From Mesostigma viride (Eukaryota; Streptophyta; Mesostigmatophyceae; Mesostigmatales; Mesostigmataceae), in assembly GCA_009746045.1 (NCBI GenBank), contig RPFO01000312.1, positions 1,032,323 through 1,096,322 of the forward strand: a stretch of 64,000 bases of DNA. The letters are read 5' to 3'. This document shows positions 12,108-23,970 of the stretch, one piece after another (position 1 is the stretch's first letter; each line of letters opens with the position of its first letter). The notes beneath the pieces were generated by a model. The model made no database searches. It worked only from the letters and a program-made list of their open reading frames with translations, and was not told the origin of the DNA. The translations under genes and the position numbers were made by a program.

Positions 12108-15100
12108 GGCATGCCTGGGGGCGGCCGCCCCACCCCCACCCTGGATAACGACACGCGCGCCATGTTGGAGGCACACGCGCGCGCGGCGGTGAGTCCCTGG
12201 GCTGACCTGTTGCACCAGTAACTCGCCTACCCAGCAGCTGGCCAAGGCAGGCCACCTTCCTGCATGGCTACTGAGCTGCTGCCTATCTAGTGTTGGGTGG
12301 TGCAGAGGCTTGCCACCCTTATCACACGCGTTCGTGCTCAAGCAAAGCCCTTTGATGTCACTGGGGGCCCCTGGCTGCACGGTGGTGGAACCCCCAGTAA
12401 ACCACCTGACACCCTGTGCCCCGTGTGTCTATGTTTGCTGCCTCGGAATGCCTTCTGGTTTTCCTCCCCTCCCCTCCCCCCCCAGTTGCACACGGCCCAG
12501 ATGGAGCTGCGCGCCGATGATAGTCCGCCGCACGCGACGACGGGGGAGGGCAGCGTGAACGCCGCGGTGCCAACGAGGGGCGGTGAGCTACGCCAGCTGT
12601 ACGGTGACCACGCGCTGGGGAGTAAGGGATGGAGCGATGGCAGTGGGGTTGACTCCCCCCTGGCGCTGGATAGTCTGACCGACACTAGCACAGAGATGAT
12701 GAGCCCACCTGCTGGACGCCGCCTGCCAGGGTCCCACCTGGCATCCCCCCACCATCCGACCAGTGGGCGTGCTATACCAGGAAGCGTGGCGCCGCCCTCC
12801 TACCGCGAGGCGCCAGCAGAAGCGGTCGAACAAAGAGCTAGGGGGGGGCATGGCCGGCAGGCAGCCCTCCACCCTTCTAGCACCACACACCAACAGAGAG
12901 CGATCCCTGAGGGCCGGTCTGCCCAGGGTGCTGTCGGCGTGCCAACACAAACTGAGGCATGGCCACGGCGCCCGTCCCTGAGCCAGCAGCAGCAGGTGCC
13001 GCGCAGGGAGCCCCTCGCGCGTGGTGATGCACATCCGCGGACAACATGGTACGTGGGGATGCTGCCGTAACGTGCCAGCTGGCAGTAGGGCAGCCTGTAG
13101 GGCGGCCAGCAAGCTGAGCGAGGGGAGATGAGAGAGAGGTAGGCAGAGCAAGGGGAAGTGTGTGGTGGGAGAGGCAGCGAGAGGGCGGTGGTGAGGGCAG
13201 GCGGTGGCATGTGCTTGCACATGCACACTCACGGTCTGGGCGCACGCGTGTGTTGTGTGGTGCATATGCTTGTGGGTTGTTGGTCCGCCCAGCCTGCCCC
13301 ACGGCTTACATGGGGTCTATTCCCCACCACCGTTACCAAGCATCGGCCAGGGGCCACATCGGATGATGAGGTCAGGCGGCCAGGCCCATCTCCCCATGTG
13401 GCCAGCGGTGGTACCCATTGGTGGGCATGGCGGGGGCAGATGACAGCAATGGCTCCTCGTCCCGGCTGCAATCACTTGTTGCCACCGTGTGGCGGACTGG
13501 GTGGGGGAAAGACGGACGCTTGCCGGTGGCCGGCAATGTCGTGGGAGATGATTGTTCTGTCGTCTACTGGATGCACGAGTGGTGCCCCAAGCAAAGGCAA
13601 GGATTCATCCATACTTGTCTTGTCGTTGGTGGATCAAAGCGCGCACGTCCTCGCGTTGGTCTCACTGCTTGCGTTGTGGCAGTAGCAACACAGTGGCTGT
13701 GGCACAACTTATGGATGGTGAAGGGTGCTGCCCCCGTTGTGTGCTGCCTGATGACCCGCCCCCGCCAGTGAGCCAACCCAACCGCCGGAGGCCAAGAAAG
13801 CGCCAGCACAGCAGCGGCCCGCAGCGCAGCAGCCACACAGGAGGCAGGCCAAGGCGGGCCCATCTTCCAAGGTGTCTGCCAGCAAGATTTTGGAGGATGA
13901 GGTGGAGCGATTGCGCCACTTCACGCGCGCGGTGAGTGCGCCCATGTGAGCGCGATGTATACGCGCCATGTGGCACCATCATGGGGCAGATGGTCGGAAG
14001 CATGACGCACCCACCTCAAACGACCTACCGCCTTGAACACTTTTCCTACTAAAAAACTATTATTCTCGCAAACTTATGTTCAGAAAGGCCCATCATCCTA
14101 CCATGCTGATCTGCAACTTGCATGCTGGCATAGAATATTGCGCATCCTGGCGCCAGAAAGCTCCTGTAATGCCACCAAGTACTCGGCTTACATGAGTTAA
14201 TCCGCATTTCTAACTCTTCTTCCGGTTTGACACCTTAAGTATCGAACGAGCTGAGTCTTGACTCTTGAGCGTGCCTTGTCTGCTAGCTACACCCCGCACA
14301 CATCACTCGATACGACGGCACTTGTCGTCGCGGGCGCTCGTGTTCCGATGTCACGCGCAGACATGCACGCCAACAGCAAGCGCGGAACTGTGTCATGCGG
14401 AGACATGCACGCCAACAGCAAGCACGGAACTGTGTCATGCGGAGACATGCACGCCAACAGCAAGCACGGAACTGTGTCATGCGGAGACATGCACGCCAAC
14501 AGCAAGCGCGGAACTGTGTCACGCGCAGACATGCACGCCAACAGCAAGCACGGAACTGTGTCATGCGGAGACATGCACGCCAACAGCAAGCGCGGAACTG
14601 TGTCATGCGGAGACATGCACGCCAACAGCAAGCGCGGAACTGTGTCATGCGGAGACATGCACGCCAACAGCAAGCACGGAACTGTGTCATGCGGAGACAT
14701 GCACGCCAACAGCAAGCGCGGAACTGTGTCATGCGGAGACATGCACGCCAACAGCAAGCGCGGAACTGTGTCATGCGGAGACATGCACGCCAACAGCAAG
14801 CACGGAACTGTGTCATGCGGAGACATGCACGCCAACAGCAAGCACGGAACTGTGTCATGCGGAGACATGCACGCCAACAGCAAGCGCGGAACTGTGTCAC
14901 GCGCAGACATGCACGCCAACAGCAAGCACGGAACTGTGTCATGCGGAGACATGCACGCCAACAGCAAGCACGGAACTGTGTCATGCGGAGACATGCACGC
15001 CAACAGCAAGCGCGGAACTGTGTCATGCGGAGACATGCACGCCAACAGCAAGCACGGAACTGTGTCATGCGGAGACATGCACGCCAACAGCAAGCACGGA

Positions 15101-18100
15101 ACTGTGTCATGCGGAGACATGCACGCCAACAGCAAGCACGGAACTGTGTCATGCGGAGACATGCACGCCAACAGCAAGCACGGAACTGTGTCATGCGGAG
15201 ACATGCACGCCAACAGCAAGCACGGAACTGTGTCATGCGGAGACATGCACGCCAACAGCAAGCACGGAACTGAAACGAGAAGATTGCGCACCAACAGCAA
15301 GCGCTAGACTAAAACAAGAACAAGATTGCGCACCAACACCAAGCACTAGACGAAAACAAGAACGACATCATGGCCTGCTCTGGGATTCATGGATGGGCGG
15401 CCAAATATAGGAGTCTCGCCGTGGTTCCTTGTGCCCAGGGTGCCAGCTCTATCTGGGACGAGGCACGCGGTGCCGACCGAGATTGTTTTCATCCCTCTTA
15501 GGGTCCTTACTAATGTGAAGTGAGTGGGCCCACAAGGTTGCCATTCCGGTGCTGTTGCCTGACCATGAATGGCATGCCCCTGCGCTACACGCGCATGCAT
15601 CTGGCAAGGCCCCACCCGCTCATGCTCACAGGTGCTGTGTGGCAAGAGGCAGCGCAGGCAGGCCGTAAAGACCTGGAGCATGTAGGCTGGGAGTAAGCGG
15701 ACGGGTGGCCTGCTTTCTGCTACCAGCAGCAGGCCAGCCTTCACCAGCGATAGCTTTGTGTGGCACGTGCTCACGCTGGTGCTCTTCTCTTACCAGGCTA
15801 CTTCCTAATGCCCACAAGACGATTCGTCGTCCCACCTGCCCTGTTCCGTGCAGCAGCAGGAGAAGAGGAGGCTAGAGGAAGCCAGCCGCGCCGCTGCCGC
15901 CACCGCCGCCGCTACTCCTGCTGCTGCCACCCCCGCCATCCTTCGGGTTGCGGGGCAAGAGGCCAGCATTGCGGCTGCCAGTGGCGATACGCATCCATCG
16001 TTGTACGTGGATGGTTGGCCATGACAATGCATGCCCTGCCCTGCATGCCACAACCTTGTCTTTGCCCTGCACATGTCGCAGCTGCCATGCGCGCAACCCA
16101 CCAAGAGTCAAGGGGCCTGTTTCGGCGCGAGTCCCAGGCACAGGCAACAACCACAGGCCACCTGGCGGTGGCAGTGGCGATGTGTTGGCGTGGCGTGGCG
16201 TGGCATGGCGTGGCGTGGCGTGGCGTGGCGTGGCGTGGCGTGGCGTGGCGTGGCGTGGCGTGGTGTGGTGTGTTGTAGTGTGGCGGGGCGGGGCGGGCGG
16301 GGCAGGGCGGGGCGGGGCGGGCGGGGCAGGGCGGGGCGGGGCGGGGCGGGGCGGGGCGGGGCGGGGCGGGGCGGGGCGGGGCGGGGCGGGGCGGGCGGGG
16401 CGGGGCGGGGCGGGGCGGGGCGGGGCGGCGGGGCGGGGCGGGGCGGGGCGGGGCGGGGCGGGGCGGGGCGGGGCGGGGCGGGGCGGGGCGGGGCGGGGCG
16501 GGGCGGGGCGGGGCGGGGCGGGGCGGGGCGGGGCGGGGCGGGGCGGGGCGGGCGGGCGGGGCGGGGGGCGGGGCGGGGCGGGGCGGGGCGGCGGGCGGGG
16601 CGGGCGGGCGGGGCGGGGCGGGGCGGGCGGGGCGGGGCGGGGCGGGGCGGGGCGGGGCGGGGCGGGGCGGGGCGGGGCGGGCGGGCGGGGCGGGCGGGGC
16701 GGGGCGGGGCGGGGCGGGGCGGGGCGGGGCGGGGCGGGGCGGGGCGGGGCGGGGCGGGGCGGGGCGGGGCGGGGCGGGCGGGCGGGGCGGGGCGGGGCGG
16801 GGCGGGGCGGGGCGGGGCGGGGCGGGCGGGGCGGGGCGGGGCGGGGCGGGGCGGGGCGGGGCGGGGCGGGGCGGGGCGGGGCGGGGCGGGGCGGGGCGGG
16901 GCGGGGCGGGGCAGGGCGCGGCGCGGCGCATGATGCCTCTGGTTGCCTCTGGTTGCCTCTGGTTGCTCCCATGCCATGTCCCACTCGCGTGCGCCATATC
17001 CCAACCTCCCTGCTGCTGCCACACGCACAGAACTGTGCGCTCGGCGCCGCATCTCTGCGCTAGTGCACGTGTCGATGCGTGCGACCTGTCGATGCGTGTG
17101 GCCTGTTGGCTCAACACACATGGCATGGACACCCCAGTTGTTGTCAGAGTGCACTTGCATGCCTGCCACATGTCTTTCTTGTTTGCCTCCTCGTTAGTCC
17201 ACATCCGAGCTGACACTGTCACAGGGGCCGCCTTCTGTTTGGACTGTGTGTTTGCCACGTTGCACCATCTGGCAGGGATGAGGTGGCCTCACCGCGCACT
17301 GATGAGCTGGCGCTGCGTGACGAGCGCGTGCTGGCCTTTGCCACGCGCATGGCCATGAGGGGCCTGCGACGGTGCCTGACGGTGCGCAGCCGCGGTCGGG
17401 TGGTTGCATAGTCATTAGTTTAAAAGGTCGCCTGGCGATGTGATAGGGGATGCGAGCTGGGCAGAGGGGTGTTTGGCCAGGACAGGTGGCAGCAATAGGT
17501 ATATCCAGCGAAGGGGGCGTGATCGATCGCGGTGCTGCCCGTGGCCTGTTCCCCCACAGGGGGCATGCCACGCATCAAGCCTCTCGTCGCCATCCGTTGG
17601 GTACTTTAATGAAGACATCTCCTGGGGGGCAGAGTGGGCGCAGCGCAAGACATGGGGGGGCCTTCCCGCGCACGCCTCGGTCCCACTGTCTCTGGCGTGC
17701 TTAGGCCATAAGCGCCACCTGCTGCACTGCCAGGTGGACACGTGGTTCCTCACGCATCTTTCCCTGAACACGCTCCTACCGTCTGCCACGGCACGCTCAC
17801 ATCCTCTGCATTGGTTCTTGTGATGCCTGCACGTAAAACTTGGCTTTCCACATGTCGCTCTTCCTTTCATTCCTGCCTCATGAGAAGCGGTCTGTCAAGA
17901 CAGTCCGTCAATAATCTCGCTCAGCCCATGGATGCAATCCCTGCCATCACCAGGCCGTCACCAAATAGTGTTTATTTTCAAATGGAGTATTCCCTGCACT
18001 ATCTTGTCCACACACCACCCGCAGGGGGCGTTCGCAATTTGGCGGGACCGCTGCCGACAAGCGCAGGCGGCGCAGAGAAAGGCCCAGGTGCGAGACAAGA

Positions 18101-21100
18101 GGCCTCGTGCTAGCACACGTCACCAGCAGACTCCACTCTCCTTCTTAAGTCCTTAGCACCAGCACTTCGTTGAGTTTTTTTTCCACAGGAGGCGCCGCGC
18201 CAGGAACAATTTCACATGGCCCGTGGCCGGCAAATGCCGGCCGGTTGCTACAACTACCACTTTTAAAGTAGGTCGTAATCTGCTGTTACTACAAGATTCG
18301 CCGCGCTGGCCCTGGGAGGGCCAACCGTCTGGCCGGAGCCGGGCCGGGCACTTTTCTACCTAGCCAGATCCGTGCGGATCCTGCTGCCGGAGCCTGCGGA
18401 TCCGGCTCTAAACGAAGCGCTGCTTAGCACGGCACCGGGGCTGGCCACAATTTTTTTATGCTGAGGTACCCCAGTAAACGCTTGCCCATCATGCGCAACC
18501 GACAGTGAGCTACTTATCGAAACAAAATCTGGGAGCACTGCCGCAAGGACAGTTGTGGGTAGGGAACAGGAAGTGTCCCAATACGTGTGGGAGACCACAG
18601 CGCCAGCTGGCAAGAAGAGGGTTGTCGTCAACAACATCGAGGTTCGCCAGGTGTGGTACGGGACGGCAGTTGCCCTCGGATCGTCCCTCGCTGATGTGCC
18701 TCTCTCGTAGCTGTTGCTGCTGTTGTTCCTGTTGATGTCGCTGATTCTAGTGCTGTCGCCGTTGCTGCTCTTTCTGCTGGCAGCCTTGGCCTTGCTTCTG
18801 CCATCTGCCTGGCTCGTGCCTTGGCCTTGCTTCTGCCATCTGCCTGGCAGATGGCTCGTGGAGAGACAGCCGCTGACCCTCCCGCGTTGGCTCGTGACGA
18901 TATTCCTGATGACGACACGATGAACCTATTTGCGCATGAGAGCTCTTGAATCCTGCACCCTCTGTCTGCTGTATCTCGCATCGCCATTGCAGTGGCCCTT
19001 ATGGCTCCATGACAGGCCTTGTGTCTGCCATGTGGTCCCAACCCCCCCCCAGGTGTTTGCGACGTGGACCTGCCAGATGCGCACTTGGCGCGAGTGGAAG
19101 CTCCACCACCAGCGCGCGCGGACCGAGAGGTGATGCGCGTGGGGGTGGAGGGGTGATGTGGTCGAGTTTCCACCGCGCGTAAACGAGCGCAACGCCTTCG
19201 CCGGCTATGCAAGCCAGGCATGCACACTCATGCGCGCTCACACTGACATGTAGTGGACACGCATACAGACACACAGGCACGCGCACGGTCACGCACACGG
19301 TCACGCAAATGCCCACAATAAACCCTAAACCCTAAACCCTGAATACAAACGCCCACGCCCACGTACACGAAGACAATGCAAGCTGCAAAGACATCAAAGC
19401 ACACAGCACCAGAGTTGGACCCAGTGCGCCCTGCCTTGACCCTCGTTCGTTACATGTGGGTGGGCCATGTGCGGTCACCTGGCGTGGGTGTGCGCATGCG
19501 CGATGGCCTGACGTGGGCGTGCAGGGAGAACCAGGCGTGGCTGCAACGGCTGCAGGAGGAAAAAGAGGCCGAGCGGCGCGCAGAGGCCCATCACGCCGCG
19601 CGCATGCTGTCGGTGGCACTCCTGCGGTGGCTGGCGCACTCCCGGCTCGCCCGTGAGTGCTTGTGCGCGTTACAGCGACCAGCATGCGTGCTTGTGCGCG
19701 TTACAGCGACCAGCGTGTGTTCTTGTGCGCGTTGCAGCGACCAGCGTGTGTTCTTGTGCGCGTTACAGGGACCAGCGTGCGTGCTTGTGCGCGTTACAGC
19801 GACCAGCGTGCGTGCTTTTGCGCGTTACAGCGACCAGCGTGTGTTCTTGTGCGCGTTACAGCGACCAGCGTGCGTGCTTGTGCGCGTTACAGCGAACCAG
19901 CGTGTGTTCTTGTGCGCGTTGCAGCGACCAGCGTGCGTGCTTGTGCGCGTTACAGCGACCAGCGTGTGTTCTTGTGCGCGTTGCAGCGACCAGCGTGCGT
20001 GCTTGTGCGCGTTACAGGAAACCAGCGTGTGTTCTTGTGCGCGTTACAGCGAACACCATGCCAGCCCAAGTGGAAGCGGGCCACACGGTGGCCTCGCACC
20101 CCGCCCTGATAGATGAGTGCCAGTGTGTGGGAGGCCAGGGTGTGGACCCAGCACCTTGAGGGAATGGGGGGCGTTAACAATGAGGCAGCCAGGTGGGGGA
20201 GGTATGCAGAATATAAACGGGGCAAAGTGCTGTGGGGCAGTGCGTGCGCGCGATGAATGGCGGCGCGTGCTGTGGGGCAGTGCATGCGCGCGATGAACGG
20301 CGGCGCGTGCTGTGGGGCAGTGCGTGCGCGCGATGAACGGCGGCGCGTGCTGTGGGGCAGTGCATGCGCGCGATGAACGGCGGCGCGTGCTGCTTTGGGG
20401 CAGTGCGTGCGCGCGATGAACGGCGGCGCGTGCTGTGGGGCAGTGCGCGATGAATGGCGGCGCGTGCTGTGGGGCAGTGCGTGTGCGCGATGAATGGCGG
20501 CGCGTGCTGCTGTGGGGCAGTGCGTGTGCGCGATGAATGGCGGCGCGTGCTGCTGTGGGGCAGTGCGTGCGCGCGATGAACGGCGGCGCGTGCTGCTGTG
20601 GGGCAGTGGGTATGCATGAGCGGATTGCTGCCTGATACTTCGGCGGCCCGCTTGGGGGACGGAGTGCACGTGACACGAATACGTGTTAGTACTATGTTTT
20701 TGCCTTCAAGTAATGATTCATCTATGTTAGCTTGTATCACTGTTTCATACAGTGTGGACGTTCGCTTTCCCCCACTCTTAGGCTCCCTTCCCTTTCCTTG
20801 CTAGGGAAGGCACAGCAAGGCCTCGAAATAGAGTGCGGATGCGGATGAGTCGTAGCCATAAAACCCTTTTGAATGCTTGCCTGGCCATCATGACTCGACA
20901 CCTTGTGGCCGGGGTGGCCCCTGGCAAGTGCAGGCAGCGAGAAGGAGGTCCAACGCCAGCACACGCTTCGGCAGGAAAAGATGCAGCGGCTGCTGTTGGC
21001 CAAGGCGGCAGCACAGGAGTTGGCGGCGGTGAACCAGCATCGTCAGCAACGTCAGCAACGCCACCAGAAGCAGCAGGCGGTGGCGCCGCCGCCAGGAACG

Positions 21101-23871
21101 AGGCCAGCCAGCGCTGCCACCTCAGCCGCGCTGCCGCCCTCAGCTGCGCATCGGGCTTTGGATGATGAGCACGATGGGTCCGTGGACAGTGATGACGGTG
21201 CGCTCGCGGTTGGCCATGTGCTGAGGGTGGCGGAAGCAGAGGGGGCAGCCGAGCGGGCATCCAGGGGGAGTGATGTGCCCAAGGACACAACCGGGAATAT
21301 GGAACAGTCGCAGGCAGCGGCGGCAGACGGGGGTGAACCGTCCGCATCGGCACCCTCCCAGCAGCGGTCACAAGCATCAGGCGGGGCCAGGGTGGTCCAC
21401 ACATCACCAGAAGGTGACCTGGCATCGGAGGTGGCGCTAGAAACGTCAGCGCCGCACGACGACGCGGCGGTTGGTCCACGAGAGGGCGGCGGGTCGCATG
21501 CGGACAGGGGTAGGCCAGCAGAAGTGTGCAATCTAGTCGCTTGCGTCGCAAGCATTATCTAGCAGCAACGGTATTGATGGTGGCGTGTTCCAAAGTAATG
21601 ATTGTTCCAAAGAAACTTTGCCAGGTCCCCCTGTTACGACGTCAGCGGTGGACTACGCAAAACAATTAGTCAGGAGCTGCCTTAGTACAAGAACCAAGAG
21701 CCCGTGGCCATGCTGCGGTACCCACACGCTAATGTAACAGGGGAAGTTGCGCTGACGCATGCCAAGTCCATTGCCTGTGTGATGGTGTCGGGGCAGGTCG
21801 ATCAGCTCCTCGCGCGTGCGGTATGCCTTTGGTTGGTGTTTCCCTCTGCCTACATGCTGCGCGATAGATGTGCGGCCACATGCTGCGTGATGCTCTTGCG
21901 GGCACATGCTGCCTGTGGTCACGCGGCCACCCGGCTGTTCCAGCCACGCGCACTGCGTTTGTGGCATCCGGCAGCGCACCCCTCTCATGCCCTTGGTTGC
22001 GTGTATTCTGGCCTCTCATAAAACTGCCCACGGCCTCCCCAACCCTCCCTGCAGGCAATCCTCTGGACACTTGGATGGAGGACGCGGCGTTCAACGCGCG
22101 CGTGGCGCTCATGCCGCCGGCAGAGGCCATGGCAGCCCGCGCAGAGCGGCGACGGCAGCGGCGGCAGCTGTTGCAGGACAAGTATGCGCGCGCCCAGCAG
22201 GCCAAGGAGGTGCGTTCGTGGTGGAGCGGCGGCAAGCGGGCCACGACGACAGGTGGATGGGGAGACATCTGCCCGTATTTTTGCTGTGTATTGGACTAGG
22301 CTTCTGCTGATCGTGCGCGCCTGTGCTGTTACCCGCCTACCGTCCCCTCTGCCTCCCTCCCTTTCCCCCTCCCTCCCCCCCCCCTCACCCTCTTGCCCTG
22401 CTATGCATCCCTCTTTCCCTCCGGACGCGCCCATCGGTGTAGGTTCGTAGCGAAAGTACTGCCAATGTCGGTGTTCATTGGTGTCCCTGGGTATCAATGT
22501 AGCTCACCATGATAAGCAGGGTGGTTTGTTTGGCCTCTGTGCACATTCAAAAGCGATGGGACACACCACCCTGCTCATGGCCGCTCATTGCCCCCCCCCG
22601 CAGCGCATCGCTTGCCCTTTGCCTCAACCAGGAGGCGGCGCGTCTCGCGGAACAGCAGGCAACGACGGAGGAGCTGCGGCAGCGGGCGGCACTGCGGGAG
22701 CAGAAGAAGGAGAAGGAGCGCGCAGAGGCGCAGGTGGTTGAGATGGTTGCGCGTGGTGCTGGATGGGTTAAATGATGTATTTGGTTCGGTAGCAAGCAAC
22801 ATGATTCGGTGCTTGGTGCTCGCAACAAGGCCGGCAAAGGAGCACACCAACGGGCTGCCTGGCAAGGGGGAACGGTGGGATTAATGGGTGAAAGTATAAA
22901 TGGCTTAAGAGATAAATGGCTTAAAGGAAGGGAAAACGCTACTCCTCCTGGCGGGTGGCCATTGGATCTTGCGCGTCTGCCGTGTCTTGGGGCCAAGCAC
23001 ACTTGGTCGCCCATGCGGGCACACCGTTCCTCATGGGTTGGATGGGGCCCCACCTGGGAGATGGCAGAGGTGGCTGTCCAAGGTTGCGAGCTGGCTTTGT
23101 AGATCGAATGTGTTAGACCTATATGGTTGCTCACTACAATAGCCCAACCAATCTTGTTTGGATGAGATGCAGCAAGATCAGTGCAAGGGCAAGCATTGCT
23201 TGGTCTTTTACCTGCTAGATGCTTCTTGTTCTGTATGAATGAGTGAGTATGGCTGGGTTCTTTGCCCTCTAGATGCTTGTTGTTCTCTATGGATGGCATG
23301 GGTGGATCATGTCATGCACACGTACAGACCACACGGGATGAAGTTGGAAGCTAATGGCTTTGAAGTGAGTTTCGCGCCCTCGGCAGTGACAGCTGGGGTG
23401 CCCAGCACGTGGGGTGGGATTGGCCGCTGCCCCTAAGCGCGGCCAACAACGTCCGCGCTTAAACCTCTCACTGCCACTCATCTCTCTTCGCCTGCGTGAA
23501 TCCATTGTGTGTTGGTGGCTCATTGTGGTGGCTCATCGCGCCATGCGGTGGTCCTATGCATGCCGGTGGGCCACCGCATCATATGATGTGGCGTTGCATC
23601 GTGTGATGTGGCGCTGCATCGTGTGATGTTCTCATGTGCCGTGCGGTGGAGACCCTACGTCCACCCACGCAGGCCAGGGAGCGAGCGGCCCAGCGTTCGC
23701 TCCTCGCGGCCCACCAGGCGCAGCTGGCCGACATGCACTATGCTCGCAGGGCGCTGCAGACGTACGCTTGGGCGCCCTGGAGCAAGCTGGTGGAGCAGAG
23801 CCGGTGGGTGGGGGCGCGGCGGATGACGCCGACCATCCCTGGGTTGGAGTGTCTGTGCTCGGGGTCTCTCT

Positions 23872-23970
<99 letters not shown>

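Noticed and set aside
15872-17258. Pro/Ala/Arg and Gly/Ala/Arg ORFs
   Set aside because: Generated by the GGGGC array; no credible coding signal outside the short real exons at 15854-16002 and 17276-17381.
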